Part shown: in pieces, positions 17,063-30,318 of the stretch
Numbering within the stretch: the stretch's first letter is position 1
Layout of the letters: each line of letters opens with the position of its first letter
Source of the DNA: a bacterium
GTDB taxonomy: Bacteria > Myxococcota_A > UBA9160 > UBA4427
Length of the DNA: 64,000 nucleotides
Reading direction: 5' to 3'
Assembly: GCA_024742285.1 (NCBI GenBank)
Contig: JANSYR010000008.1
Span: 186,001 to 250,000, forward strand
Made by a program: the position numbers and the translations under genes
The notes under the pieces: generated by a model
What the model was told of the DNA's origin: nothing
What the model saw: the letters and a program-made list of their open reading frames with translations, nothing else
Databases searched by the model: none

Positions 17063-17431
17063 ATGTCCAGCCACACCGATCTGATCGTCGAGTTCTGCAC
17101 AGCCTGGTCGCGCCTCGATCCCAGCGAGCTCGCCGGCTACTTCACCGAGGACGGCATCTACCACAACATGCCCGCCGGCCCGATCCAGGGGCGGGCCGAG
17201 GTCGAACGATTCATTCGCGGCTTCACGGCTTCGTGGACGAAGACCACCTGGGACGTGCTGAACGTCATGGAGAAGGGCAATGTCGTGATCGCAGAGCGAC
17301 TCGACCGGACCGAGGCCGGCGACAAGAAGGTCGATCTCCCGTGCACCGGCGTCTTCGAGATCCGCGACGGGAAGATCGCCGTCTGGCGCGACTACTTCGA
17401 CATGGGGACCTACGCGCGCGGGATGGGGTGA
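17063..17431 (+). CDS. Limonene-1,2-epoxide hydrolase family protein
   Basis: A 122-residue SnoaL/NTF2-like single-domain protein. The likely catalytic triad of limonene epoxide hydrolase, Arg-x-Asp plus a later Asp, is present as ERLDR (R and D two residues apart) and WRDYFD near the end. The overall order of helices and curved sheet also matches (HTDLIVEFCTAW, YFTEDGIYHNMP). It would open an epoxide by direct water attack, possibly after P450 or BVMO action. ATG 17063 follows GAGGACGCAAGAC. Many steroid isomerases share this fold, so an isomerase role cannot be excluded. Confidence 0.82.
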   Translation: MSSHTDLIVEFCTAWSRLDPSELAGYFTEDGIYHNMPAGPIQGRAEVERFIRGFTASWTKTTWDVLNVMEKGNVVIAERLDRTEAGDKKVDLPCTGVFEIRDGKIAVWRDYFDMGTYARGMG

Positions 17432-17444
17432 GGCGCGGCGACGC

Positions 17445-18461
17445 TCAGACCGCCGTCAGTCCGTAGACCCGCATCGCGGTCCCGCGGAAGAGCGCTTCCT
17501 TCTCCTCGTCGCCGTAGCGACTCGCGATCTTCTTGAACGCGTTCCACAGCACCGGATAGGAGATCGAGAGCCGGTCGACCGGGAAGTTGCTCTCGAACAT
17601 GCAGCGGTCCGGCCCGAAGACGTCGATCGCCGTGTGGTAGTAGCGCTCCTGCGCCGCGACCAGCTCGTCCGACGTCGGGGGCCGCTCGCCCCGCTCGAAG
17701 CCGAAGCCCGACCACGGCATCGCCATCCCGCCGAGCTTCATGTGGACATTGCTGCAGTCGCGCAGCGTCTCGAGGCCGCTCTTCCAGACCTCGAACACTT
17801 CGTCTCTCCGCCCCTTGTACGGACCCGTACCGAGAGGCGTGCCGAGGTGGTCGAGCACCATCGTGGTCTCGGGGAAGGCCCGCGCGAGATCCGCATAGAA
17901 ATGGTTCTGCGTGTGGTAGTGGTAGCCGTCGAAGGAGAGGCCGAGCGGCGCGAGCTGGGCGAATCCCTCGCGGAACGCAGCGTCGCCGTAGAGGTTCGGC
18001 CCGGTGGCCCGCTCCGCGGTGTGGATGTCCTCGGACGCGTCGTAGATCGCGGCGTCGCGGATCCCCCGGAAGAGCGGCGAGGCTTCCTTGTGCGCCTCGA
18101 GCACCTCCCGGACCTTCTCGCCGAGGCAGAGGTTCGCCGTCCCCACGATGGCCCCGATGCGTGCTCTGCCGGCGGGCGCCCTCGCCGTCTCGGCGGCGAT
18201 CCCGGCGACCCACTCCGTCTCGCCCACGACGGCGAGGTCCTCCGACGTGCCCGGTCGATAGTGCTCCATGCACTCGATGAAGACCGTCTGCTCCACGTTG
18301 TGGCCGCGCGTATCGGACCAGAGCGCCTCGAGGTCGTAGCTCGGGAACATCTCCATCGTGTCGAAGAAGTGATGATGCGGATCGACGATGGGCCGATCGG
18401 GCTCGAGCACTTCCTCGGATACGGAAGCGAGCCATTCCTCACGAAAGACGATCTTCTCCAT
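17445..18461 (-). CDS. Amidohydrolase family 2 (metal-dependent hydrolase)
   Basis: A 338-residue TIM-barrel protein of the ACMSD/LigW-like amidohydrolases. The N-terminal metal motif is PIVDPHHHFFD (about 24-34). Further landmarks are AIVGTANLCLGEKVREVLEAHK, TTMVLDHLGTPLG and the closing FESNFPVDRLS, whose Asp is the last metal ligand. Members hydrolyse lactones or decarboxylate aromatic acids. ATG 18461 follows AGGATTGAAGG. It converges with the epoxide-hydrolase-like gene with 13 bp between stops. A lactonase role following BVMO chemistry is plausible but inferred. Confidence 0.88.
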   Translation of the reverse strand: MEKIVFREEWLASVSEEVLEPDRPIVDPHHHFFDTMEMFPSYDLEALWSDTRGHNVEQTVFIECMEHYRPGTSEDLAVVGETEWVAGIAAETARAPAGRARIGAIVGTANLCLGEKVREVLEAHKEASPLFRGIRDAAIYDASEDIHTAERATGPNLYGDAAFREGFAQLAPLGLSFDGYHYHTQNHFYADLARAFPETTMVLDHLGTPLGTGPYKGRRDEVFEVWKSGLETLRDCSNVHMKLGGMAMPWSGFGFERGERPPTSDELVAAQERYYHTAIDVFGPDRCMFESNFPVDRLSISYPVLWNAFKKIASRYGDEEKEALFRGTAMRVYGLTAV

Positions 18462-18513
18462 CCTTCAATCCTCCTGGGCCCGACGTCGAGACGTCAGGCC
18501 GTGGTGATAGAGC

Positions 18514-19497
18514 CTACACCCGGTCGAGAAAGACACGAAGACATCGGTCGTGCCACGGCGCGCGCTCCCCTCGCGCGTGGAAGCCGACGTGGCCACCGCC
18601 GCGTGGCAGGAGTGCCTCCAGCCGGGGTGATCCGGACCACGCGTACTCCGTATACATCGTCGACGGGATCCAGGGGTCGTCGAGCGCGTGCATGAGGAGC
18701 GTTGGAACCCGGATCTCGCCGAGGAACTGCCTCGCGTGGTTCCTCGCGTAGTAATCCCTCGCGTCGGCGAAGCCGTTGCGCGGAGCGACGACGTGTTCAT
18801 CGAAATCGAGGATGGTCCGGACACGCTCGAGGGTCTCCGCCTCGGCCGGGTCGAGGCCACCGGGCGTCGATCGCATCTCCTGCTTCATCCCCCCGAGCAG
18901 ATGCGCGTGGTAGACGCGATTGCGCGCGTCCAGGAATCGAAGCGAGGCGGCCTCCAGGTCGATCGGCGCCGAAACGGACACGGCGCCCCGGACGCCGCCG
19001 AACTCAGCCGCGAATTTCAGCACCATGTTGCCGCCGAGGGAGTAGCCCACGACGACCACACCGTTTCGGGTGAGTTCCGTCGGAAGCGCCGCGACGGCAT
19101 CGTGCAGATCCCGGCTGCGTCCGGCGTGATACTGCGCCTGGCAATGGACGCGACTCTCGCCGGCGCCGCGAAGATTCAGCTGCAGAACGGGGTAGCCGAA
19201 CTCGAGGAGGTCGGCGGTCGTCGTCTGGATGTACGCGCTGTCGGAGGTTCCGCCGAGCCCGTGCACGAGAACGACGAGGGGGGCGTCGCTTCGATGAGCG
19301 GGACGCGGCTCCGCCGCCAGGTGGTGGGCGACGAGTCGGTCTCCGCTCTCGTCGCACATAGGGAGCTCGAGCGTCGTCCGCTCGGCCTCGGGGGTCACGA
19401 CGAGCGCGGGGCCGCGGAGGACGTTTCGAAGCGTCTGGAGGTCCGGCCCCCGCCACGGAAACCGGGGCTCGAAATCGGGATAGGTGGAGGAAGGCAT
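18514..19497 (-). CDS. Alpha/beta hydrolase, YheT-like
   Basis: A 327-residue alpha/beta hydrolase of the YheT/EMB8 group. It has the oxyanion-hole motif LVVLVHGLGGTSDS, nucleophile elbow GYSLGGN, the acid Asp in HALDDPWIP and the His in GGHVGF, all in order. The opening FEPRFPWRGPDLQTLRNVL corresponds to the usual YheT N-terminus (P-x-W-x-x-G-x-x-Q-T). Members are esterases or thioesterases with poorly known substrates. ATG 19497 begins MPSSTY. It shares the minus strand with the amidohydrolase gene downstream, after 52 bp. Confidence 0.88.
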   Translation of the reverse strand: MPSSTYPDFEPRFPWRGPDLQTLRNVLRGPALVVTPEAERTTLELPMCDESGDRLVAHHLAAEPRPAHRSDAPLVVLVHGLGGTSDSAYIQTTTADLLEFGYPVLQLNLRGAGESRVHCQAQYHAGRSRDLHDAVAALPTELTRNGVVVVGYSLGGNMVLKFAAEFGGVRGAVSVSAPIDLEAASLRFLDARNRVYHAHLLGGMKQEMRSTPGGLDPAEAETLERVRTILDFDEHVVAPRNGFADARDYYARNHARQFLGEIRVPTLLMHALDDPWIPSTMYTEYAWSGSPRLEALLPRGGGHVGFHARGERAPWHDRCLRVFLDRV

Positions 19498-19726
19498 GGC
19501 TTCGGGCTCGACCTCAGCCTACCACGGAGAGGCGCGCTCGAACCGGGGCCGAAGCCCCGGCGAGTTGGCCGATACCGTCGCGTCCGGCGCGTCACCGATC
19601 GAAGCAGTCCCGCCAGCCCGTGACTTTGCGGAATGATCGGCTTCGAAGATCGTCCGCGCCGGCAGCGCGATGCGACCGGCGGCCGTCTCGACGTGGGTCA
19701 TGCGCTCGACACAGTCCCGCGTCCCG

Positions 19727-21340
19727 TCAGGCCCGCTCGCGGGCCCGACCGACCGTGCAGCGCCCTCCCCGCTCCGGCCAGAGGACCTGGACCCGACCGG
19801 GATCGACGCCCTTCCGTTCCAGGTAGCGGCGAAGCTCGGCCCGGATCTCGGCTTCGCTTCGGGTCTCCCGGATCTGGACGTCGAAGAGCGTCCAGTCGAT
19901 CGGAAAGGCTCCGCCGACGAAGTTGACGGTCGGCTTCCCCGCCTGCTGGGCGACGCGCAGCGCCTGCAGGTTGTCGCCGTGGTTGCCGGTCAGATGGAAG
20001 GCGTCGGCAGCGGGGTCGATCCGCGCGACGAGCGCGTCGACCTCACACTGCCACCGGGCCTTGTCGAATCCCGGCATCACCCGCGCCTGTTCGACCAGAC
20101 AGAGCACGCCGATCGCGACGAGACCGGCCGTACGACGTGCCGATCTCCGATCACGGCCGAGCGTCGACGCCGATTCGTCCACTCGGCCCGAGACGAAACG
20201 GGCGACGGCGAACGCGGCGGGGATCGTCAGGAACAGACCGAGGCGACTGACCGCGCGGACCGCGCCGAGTCCCGGGATCGTGTAGTACCAGAGACGCCAG
20301 AGTCGGATCTCGAAGGGGAACATCGTCAAGGCCACGACCAGCACGACGACGACGAGCGCGACGAAGCGCGTCGTCGGCGCGTCGCGGGCGCGCCAAGCGA
20401 CGAAGGCGACGACGCTCGTCGTGACGATTCCCAGGCCGATCGCCTGCTCGTGGGGCTCCGGGATCCAGGCGAAGGGCGGGAGCGAGGCCGTCCAGCCGTA
20501 GAAGACGCTCTCGGGGCCCATCGAGAAATAGGAGGCGAGTCGCGGGAGCCGAAGCTCGCCCGCACCGACGCCGACGCGCTGGCTGATCGCCCGTGCTTCG
20601 AGGTACCGGATCGCAAGGGGGGCCAGCGCCAGGGCCGAGGTGGCGAGTCCGACGCCGAGGGGCACGCGGTTCCGGCGTAGTCGATCCAGCAGGTCCGGGC
20701 GGGTCGCCGATCGCGCGAGTCCGATCGCGAGCGCCACGCCGGAAACGAGCACCACGAAGTAGCCGAGATAGAAGCTCCCCCAGAGCTGCAGGCAGAGACA
20801 GGCGAGAAAGACGGCGATCGCGGTCGGCTCCGCCCTCGACGATCCGGCCCGGTCCGCCGTCTCGGGCGTCGTCTCGCAGAAGGTCAGCGCGGCCCCCAGT
20901 GCGCCGAGCACGAAGACCTGCGGGAGCAGCTGCGGATGACCGAGATGGGCCATCAGCGCGCTCGAGAACGCGAAGACCCCGGCCCCCAGACCCGCGCCCA
21001 GCGGCGTCGACGCGCCGAAGCGACGCAGCAGGACGAACATCGCCGCGTAGTTGGCGATCGCGACCGACAGGTAGAAGAGCTGGAGTGCCGTCTCCGGGTC
21101 GGCGCCCAACGCGCGCCAGGTCGAATAGAAGGGGGCGAAGGAGATCATCACGTCGCCGTGGGCGAGCGCGCCCGCGCGCGGAAACCCGATCGGGGGCGAC
21201 CAGAACGCCGGCGCCGACGCGCCTCCGGAGAGCCAGAGCCAGCCGTGCTCGAGGAGCGTCAGGAAGTGGATCGTGTCGCCGCGATCCCCCGGCACGATCG
21301 CGAACCCGGACACGAACACGGGATGGAAGGCGAGCAGCAC
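19727..21340 (-). CDS. Polytopic membrane protein, probably GT-C-like
   Basis: At least 537 residues with about ten to twelve membrane helices and a soluble C-terminal domain of about 110 residues (WQCEVDALVARIDPAADAFHL onward). An acidic pair in PGDRGDTIHF in the first exterior loop, and the hydrophobic plan, resemble GT-C glycosyltransferases and YfhO-like proteins, but no signature is decisive. The start is uncertain. GTG 21340 lies inside the first hydrophobic helix; the frame stays open upstream and a CTG at 21388, preceded by GAGGAGAAGG, would add the missing basic residues and helix half. No operon partner is visible. Confidence 0.72.
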   Translation of the reverse strand: MLLAFHPVFVSGFAIVPGDRGDTIHFLTLLEHGWLWLSGGASAPAFWSPPIGFPRAGALAHGDVMISFAPFYSTWRALGADPETALQLFYLSVAIANYAAMFVLLRRFGASTPLGAGLGAGVFAFSSALMAHLGHPQLLPQVFVLGALGAALTFCETTPETADRAGSSRAEPTAIAVFLACLCLQLWGSFYLGYFVVLVSGVALAIGLARSATRPDLLDRLRRNRVPLGVGLATSALALAPLAIRYLEARAISQRVGVGAGELRLPRLASYFSMGPESVFYGWTASLPPFAWIPEPHEQAIGLGIVTTSVVAFVAWRARDAPTTRFVALVVVVLVVALTMFPFEIRLWRLWYYTIPGLGAVRAVSRLGLFLTIPAAFAVARFVSGRVDESASTLGRDRRSARRTAGLVAIGVLCLVEQARVMPGFDKARWQCEVDALVARIDPAADAFHLTGNHGDNLQALRVAQQAGKPTVNFVGGAFPIDWTLFDVQIRETRSEAEIRAELRRYLERKGVDPGRVQVLWPERGGRCTVGRARERA

Positions 21341-21698
21341 GCCCAGGACGGCGCAGCCGACGAAGGGAAGGATCGTTCGTCCGCGCAGAACCTTCTCCTC
21401 GCATGGGGCCGCGCCCGGTCGGACGGGGGGTTACGCGCTCGCGGCTCCAGTCCACGCCTTCGCGATGACCGGCCGCGCCGTACGGGCCAGGATACGCTCC
21501 GCCGAAGCGACTCGAAAGGCAGCGGGAATCGGCCCGGGTTCGCCGAGGGCCGACGTACGCCTTCGTTCGCGCGGACCGCCTCGACCGCCTCGACCGCGTC
21601 GGGGCGCGCGCAGGCGCGCCCGAGGAAGGACCGAGCCGTGCATTGCGCTCCACGGGGGATAAGCTGCCTTCGACACCCGAGATCGAGAGGGGAGCACG
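21341..21698. other. Intergenic region between divergent genes
   Basis: 358 bp between the membrane-protein gene (minus) and the amphi-Trp gene (plus). The first 48 bp probably belong to the membrane-protein gene if CTG 21388 is its start. The rest is very G+C-rich, with CG-rich runs such as CCGCCTCGACCGCCTCGACC near 21580-21600. No convincing promoter, palindrome or RNA structure was found. GAGGGGAG just before 21699 is the ribosome-binding site of the small gene. Confidence 0.4.
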
Positions 21699-21932
21699 AT
21701 GCCCGCAAGAACACGTCGAGGCCGACGAGACGTCGAGAAGATCGTCTCCCGCAAGGCCTTCGCGAACAAGCTGCGCCGCCTGGCCGATGCGCTCGAGAAC
21801 GGGGATCGCTATCGCCTCCAGATCGCCGGCGAGCGCATCTCGGTCCCGCCCGACGCCGAGATCACGCTCGAGCACGAGCGCGGTCGCGAAGAGGAGGAGA
21901 TCGAGTTCCAGCTCCGCTGGAAGCTCGACTGA
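21699..21932 (+). CDS. Amphi-Trp domain-containing small protein
   Basis: A 77-residue protein with the layout of the amphi-Trp family: a basic helical half (VEKIVSRKAFANKLRRLADALENG), then DRYRLQIAGERISVPPDAEITLEHE, then an acidic run EEEEIEFQL ending in the family's Trp-containing RWKLD. The name refers to an amphipathic terminal strand ending with Trp; the function is unknown. ATG 21699 follows GAGAGGGGAG. It is followed after 21 bp by an SDR with which it may be cotranscribed. Confidence 0.75.
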   Translation: MPARTRRGRRDVEKIVSRKAFANKLRRLADALENGDRYRLQIAGERISVPPDAEITLEHERGREEEEIEFQLRWKLD

Positions 21933-21953
21933 AATGGCGGCGGGAGGTCGGCG

Positions 21954-22709
21954 ATGACCCGGGTCGCCCTGGTGCAGGGGGCGAGCCGCGGGCTCGGGCT
22001 CGCCTTCGTGCGAGCCCTGCTCGAACGGCCCGACGTCGATCGCGTCGTGGCGACGTCCCGCGCGCCAGATCGGAGCGAGGCGCTCGCCACGCTCGGCGAA
22101 ACACACGGCGCCGCGCTCGATCTCTTGGCGCTCGACGTACGCGACGAAGCCTCGATCGCGCTCGCGGCCTCGACGCTCACGGATCGGGGGATCGAGCGCC
22201 TCCACACCCTCGTCAACTGCGCCGGGGTCCTCCACGAAGGCGCCGCACTCGGCCCGGAGAAGCGCCTCGAAGCAATCGATCCCGATCGGTTGAGGACCGT
22301 CTTCGAGGTGAACGCCTTCGGCCCGATCCTGGTGGCCAAGCATCTCCTGCCGAAGCTCCGGCACGACGAGCGGGCGGTGATCGCGAACCTCTCCGCCCGC
22401 GTCGGCAGCATCGAGGACAACCGCCTCGGCGGCTGGTACGCCTACCGCGCGTCCAAGAGCGCGCAGAACATGTTCACCCGCACCCTCGCGATCGAGCTGC
22501 GTCGCCGCGCCACGAACGTCATCTGTCTCGCCCTCCATCCGGGCACCGTCGACACCGACCTCTCCCGGCCCTTCCAGGGCGGCGTGCCCCCCGAGAAGCG
22601 CTTCGCCCCCGAGCGGGCCGCCGCGCAGCTCCTCGCCGTGATGGACGGCGCGACCCCGGAGGACTCCGGCGGATTCTTCGCCTGGGACGGCGCGCCCATT
22701 CCCTTCTAG
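21954..22709 (+). CDS. Short-chain dehydrogenase (C-factor/CsgA-like)
   Basis: A 251-residue SDR. The cofactor motif is QGASRGLG (8-15), then VNCAGVLHEG, a catalytic Ser in NLSARVGS and YRASK as YxxxK. The motif SKSAQNMFTRTLAIEL and the closing LHPGTVDTDLSRPF with FFAWDGAPIPF are typical of the C-factor-like SDR branch, which includes Myxococcus CsgA and many proteins of unknown function. ATG 21954 follows GGGAGGTCGGCG. It lies 21 bp after the amphi-Trp gene and before lhr. Confidence 0.88.
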   Translation: MTRVALVQGASRGLGLAFVRALLERPDVDRVVATSRAPDRSEALATLGETHGAALDLLALDVRDEASIALAASTLTDRGIERLHTLVNCAGVLHEGAALGPEKRLEAIDPDRLRTVFEVNAFGPILVAKHLLPKLRHDERAVIANLSARVGSIEDNRLGGWYAYRASKSAQNMFTRTLAIELRRRATNVICLALHPGTVDTDLSRPFQGGVPPEKRFAPERAAAQLLAVMDGATPEDSGGFFAWDGAPIPF

Positions 22710-22779
22710 CCCGGCGGGACCGCGCGAAGGGATCGGATCTCGGTGCGAAGGACGCACGCCGGGGCGGGAAGGTGGATCG

Positions 22780-22785
22780 TATACT
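22780..22785 (+). promoter_or_regulatory. Possible -10 element (TATACT) for leaderless lhr mRNA
   Basis: TATACT matches the bacterial -10 consensus at five of six bases. It ends six bases before the lhr ATG at 22792, with no Shine-Dalgarno sequence in between (CGGGGC). If used, transcription would begin at or very near the start codon. No good -35 box is seen around 22757-22762. The element is only suggestive. Confidence 0.3.
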
Positions 22786-22791
22786 CGGGGC

Positions 22792-27420
<4,629 letters not shown>

Positions 27421-27453
27421 AACCTGCGGCCGACGACGACCACGGAGAAACGG

Positions 27454-28305
27454 GTGCCCGAGGGCGATACCGTCCATAAGATCGCCGCGCGGTTCCGCAG
27501 CACGATCGAAGGCCGTCGCCTCGAATCGCTCTGGCTCTCGGATCGCGGCCCGGTCGAGGACCTCGAGGGCGCCCGGCTGGCGGACGTGTCTGCCGTCGGC
27601 AAACACCTGGTGATCGCGCTCGGCTCGCGCGATGACGTCCCCCACGAGACCGTGGCGAGCTGGTACCTCCACGTCCATCTGGGCATGTGGGGCCGTTGGC
27701 ATCGCTACGCGCCCGGGGACCGCTGGTCGCGGGCGCCTTCCGACGCGCGGATCCGGCTGGGCGTCGACGGCGCCGAGTGGGTCTGCTTCCGCGCCGCCCG
27801 TGCGGAGCTGCTCCGCCGGGTCGATCTCGAGACCCATCCCTCGATCACGCATCTCGGGCCCGACCTGCTCGACCACCGTTTCGATCTGGCACGGATCATC
27901 GCGCGCGCGGAGGCCGCGGAGAACGAGACGGTCTCCGATCTCCTGCTCGACCAACGCGTCGCCTGCGGGATCGGCAACGTCTACCGCAACGAGACCCTCT
28001 TCCTCGAGAGTCTCTCTCCGGCGACGCCGGTCACGGCGTTGGATCGCGAGACGCTCCGTCGACTCTATCGCCGGGCGAGGACGCTCATGCGCGCGAATCT
28101 CGGCGGCTGGCGGCGAACCACGACGCGCGCCGTTTCGAAGGCGGCGCCGCTTCGGCTCGGCGAGCCGCGGGCCTGGGTCTACGACCGGGCGGAGCGCCCT
28201 TGTCTTCGCTGTCGCACGCCGATCCGCTCGGCGCGACTCGGCGACCAGGCGCGCGCGACCTACTGGTGCCCGCGCTGCCAGGACGGGCGATTCCGACTAC
28301 CGTGA
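27454..28305 (+). CDS. nei: DNA glycosylase/AP lyase, Fpg/Nei family
   Basis: A 283-residue base-excision-repair enzyme. The mature N-terminus PEGDTVH supplies the catalytic Pro and Glu; the Asp-Thr after them is typical of Nei (endonuclease VIII), not Fpg. The helix-two-turn-helix carries ACGIGNVYRNE, and the zinc finger is CLRCRTPIRS...YWCPRCQ near the C-terminus. GTG 27454 follows GGAGAAACGG. Oxidised pyrimidines are the expected substrate. It is directly downstream of lhr, the arrangement known from mycobacteria, which supports a joint role in repair. Confidence 0.93.
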   Translation: MPEGDTVHKIAARFRSTIEGRRLESLWLSDRGPVEDLEGARLADVSAVGKHLVIALGSRDDVPHETVASWYLHVHLGMWGRWHRYAPGDRWSRAPSDARIRLGVDGAEWVCFRAARAELLRRVDLETHPSITHLGPDLLDHRFDLARIIARAEAAENETVSDLLLDQRVACGIGNVYRNETLFLESLSPATPVTALDRETLRRLYRRARTLMRANLGGWRRTTTRAVSKAAPLRLGEPRAWVYDRAERPCLRCRTPIRSARLGDQARATYWCPRCQDGRFRLP

Positions 28306-28371
28306 CGAGCGCGGGCGGCACGAGAGAAGTGCCTTCCCCATTCGGCGACGGCGCTTCGACGAGGACGATGC

Positions 28372-29088
28372 ATGATCGATTTCTACGGCTACATCACGAC
28401 CATGACCTGGCGGGCGGGGATCGCGCTCGAGGAGCTCGGCCTCGACTACCGCTACGTCTCGATCAACCTCGGAACGGGAGAGCAACGCGGCCCCGAGCAC
28501 ACGGCTCGGAACCCGATGCAGAAGGTGCCCGTGATCGTCGACGACGATCCGCCTGGCGGCGGCGAACCGGTCTCGGTCTTCGAGTCGGGAGCGATCCTGA
28601 TGTACCTCGCCGAGAAGACCGGGCGACTCGTCCCGACCGATCCCAGCGATCGCGTGGAGTTCTGGACCTGGTTCTTCTGGGTCATGAACAGCTACGGCCC
28701 TGCGCTCAGCTGGCCGGGCGCGATGTTCCACACGGATCCGAAGTACCGGATCCTGAACGAGAAAGAGTATTGCGAAGAGACCTACCAGTTCTTCACGAAC
28801 TCGAGCATCGAAGCCCACCGCAAGCTCGACCGACGTCTCGAGGGACGCGACTTCATCTGCGACGACTTCTCGATCACGGACATCGCGGCGATCGGCTCGA
28901 CCGTGCCTCTCCTGCTCCATGGCGTCGACGACGTCGAGTCGCTGCCGAACCTGGCGCGCTGGTACCGGCGGATGCGGGCGCGACCGGCGGTCCAGCGCGG
29001 TCTCGCGCTCGGCGAAGAAGCGCGCTCGAACCTGCCCGACTACTACGCGGCGGCGCTCTTCGACGATGGCTGGCAGGGTCGGCGCTAG
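28372..29088 (+). CDS. Glutathione S-transferase family protein
   Basis: A 238-residue GST. The thioredoxin-like domain (about 1-85) has YGYITTMTWRAGIALEELGLDY, NPMQKVPVIVDDD with the cis-Pro loop, and VFESGAILMYLAEKTGRLVP, the glutathione-binding Glu-Ser pair. The helical domain follows, with DDFSITDIAAIGSTVPL as the N-capping box. The catalytic residue is probably a Thr or Ser in the first loop. It may conjugate or reductively cleave xenobiotics. ATG 28372 follows GAGGACGATGC, 66 bp after nei; shared transcription is uncertain. Confidence 0.9.
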   Translation: MIDFYGYITTMTWRAGIALEELGLDYRYVSINLGTGEQRGPEHTARNPMQKVPVIVDDDPPGGGEPVSVFESGAILMYLAEKTGRLVPTDPSDRVEFWTWFFWVMNSYGPALSWPGAMFHTDPKYRILNEKEYCEETYQFFTNSSIEAHRKLDRRLEGRDFICDDFSITDIAAIGSTVPLLLHGVDDVESLPNLARWYRRMRARPAVQRGLALGEEARSNLPDYYAAALFDDGWQGRR

Positions 29089-29158
29089 GCGCTCCGCGCT
29101 CGCGACCGGCTCTCTCCTCGGCGACGCGACCCTGCTCGCGCTTCCCCGATCGAGCCGA

Positions 29159-29749
29159 TCACGCCAGCGCGTCGGCTGTCTCCAGCGCCGCCGCGCGGAC
29201 CTCGTCCGCGAACGCCGAATCCGGCAACGTCCGAGCGAGCACCATCCCCCCGACGCAGAGCGCTGCCAGTGCCCGGGCGCGCTGTCGTCGCGCCGCCGGT
29301 CGGACCTTCTTTGCCCGCAGGCTCTGCTCGAAGAGGCCGACCATCGCCTTCAACAGGACCTCGTAGGAGGCTCGCACCTCGGGACCCGCCCGCGCGACGT
29401 CGGAGGGAAGCGCGATCATCGGACACTGACCGTCGAGATCGCCGAGATGCTCCGACGAGAGGTAGCTCGCGATCATCCGTCGAGACTCTTCGGGTCCGGG
29501 ATCTCCGGCATCCACCCCCGCCTCGTCGCGCCATTGCCTGCCGCGACCGGCGAGGAAGCTGATCACGGCCTCTCCGTAGAGATGCTCCTTGCTTCGGAAG
29601 TGGTTGTAGAAACCGCCCCGCGTGAGCCCCGCCGACTCCATCACCTGGTCGATCGTGACGCTCTCGAAACCGTGTCGATTGAAGAGCACGCGCGCCGCCT
29701 CGACGATCCGGTCCCGGGTCTGCTTCTTGTGTCCCTTGCTGTAGGGCAT
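29159..29749 (-). CDS. TetR-family transcriptional regulator
   Basis: A 196-residue repressor with a textbook N-terminal domain: RIVEAARVLFNRHGFESVTIDQVMESAGLTRGGFYNHFRSKEHLYGEAV (residues about 14-62, given as landmarks RIVEAARVLF and GGFYNHF). The C-terminal half has Met- and Ala-rich helices fitting a hydrophobic ligand. ATG 29749 begins MPYSKGHKKQTRDRI. It faces the MAPEG gene, and a perfect 20-bp palindrome lies between them, so autoregulation plus control of MAPEG/ABM is likely. The GST gene converges after 70 bp. Confidence 0.92.
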   Translation of the reverse strand: MPYSKGHKKQTRDRIVEAARVLFNRHGFESVTIDQVMESAGLTRGGFYNHFRSKEHLYGEAVISFLAGRGRQWRDEAGVDAGDPGPEESRRMIASYLSSEHLGDLDGQCPMIALPSDVARAGPEVRASYEVLLKAMVGLFEQSLRAKKVRPAARRQRARALAALCVGGMVLARTLPDSAFADEVRAAALETADALA

Positions 29750-29792
29750 GCCCTTCTCCCTGCGTTCGCCGTTCGGTGTACCCGAGATTCAT

Positions 29793-29812
29793 TATATGTT
29801 CTTTAACATATA
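29793..29812. promoter_or_regulatory. 20-bp perfect palindromic operator
   Basis: TATATGTTctttAACATATA is an inverted repeat with 8-bp arms and a 4-bp spacer. It lies in an AT-rich island 44 bp from the tetR start and 49 bp from the MAPEG start. Symmetry, length and position fit a TetR-dimer operator that overlaps both promoters; TATAGA at 29811-29816 could be the -10 of the plus-strand promoter. Such AT-rich perfect symmetry is rare in this G+C-rich window. Confidence 0.7.
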
Positions 29813-29860
29813 TAGATCCGACCCATACTTTCGAGGAACCCGCCCTCAGGAGACCTCGTC

Positions 29861-30301
29861 ATGACCGTCCTCGAAGAATCGCTCAGCCTCTCCCCCTACG
29901 AGCCTGCGGTCCTCGCCTTCGCGGTGCTGTGCATGGCCGTCATGGTCCAGGCCTTCCTGACGGCGCCGCTCGGATTCCTGAAGGAGGAGCAGGCGCCCGG
30001 CATGCCGCTTCGAGGCGACCACGACATGTTCAGCTTTCGCGTCCTGCGGACGTACGCGAATTCGGTCGAGAACCTGCCCGCGTTCGGGTTCTCGCTCCTC
30101 CTCGCGATCCTCGTCGGCGTGTCCGCGGCGGCGGTGAATTGGCTGGCGGCCATCCATGTCGCTTCCCGGCTCGCCTTCTGGGCGGTCTACTACAGCGGGG
30201 TCGGGAAGGTGGCAGGCGGTCCGCGCACGATCACCTACGTCGCGGGGGCGCTCTCCAACCTCGTGCTGACCGGGATGGTGCTCTACACCCTGGTCAGCTG
30301 A
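29861..30301 (+). CDS. MAPEG-family membrane protein
   Basis: A 146-residue integral membrane protein with about four helices. MAPEG proteins (membrane-associated proteins in eicosanoid and glutathione metabolism) often conjugate glutathione to lipophilic compounds. Landmarks are the first helix AVLAFAVLCMAVMVQAFL, the polar segment VLRTYANSVENLPAFGF (the conserved R-x-x-x-N-x-x-E-x-x-P pattern), SRLAFWAVYYSGV and the last helix YVAGALSNLVLTGMVLY. ATG 29861 follows CAGGAGACCTCGTC. It is divergent from tetR, with a small ABM gene 17 bp downstream. Confidence 0.9.
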   Translation: MTVLEESLSLSPYEPAVLAFAVLCMAVMVQAFLTAPLGFLKEEQAPGMPLRGDHDMFSFRVLRTYANSVENLPAFGFSLLLAILVGVSAAAVNWLAAIHVASRLAFWAVYYSGVGKVAGGPRTITYVAGALSNLVLTGMVLYTLVS

Positions 30302-30318
30302 CGAACCGGAGGCCGCGC

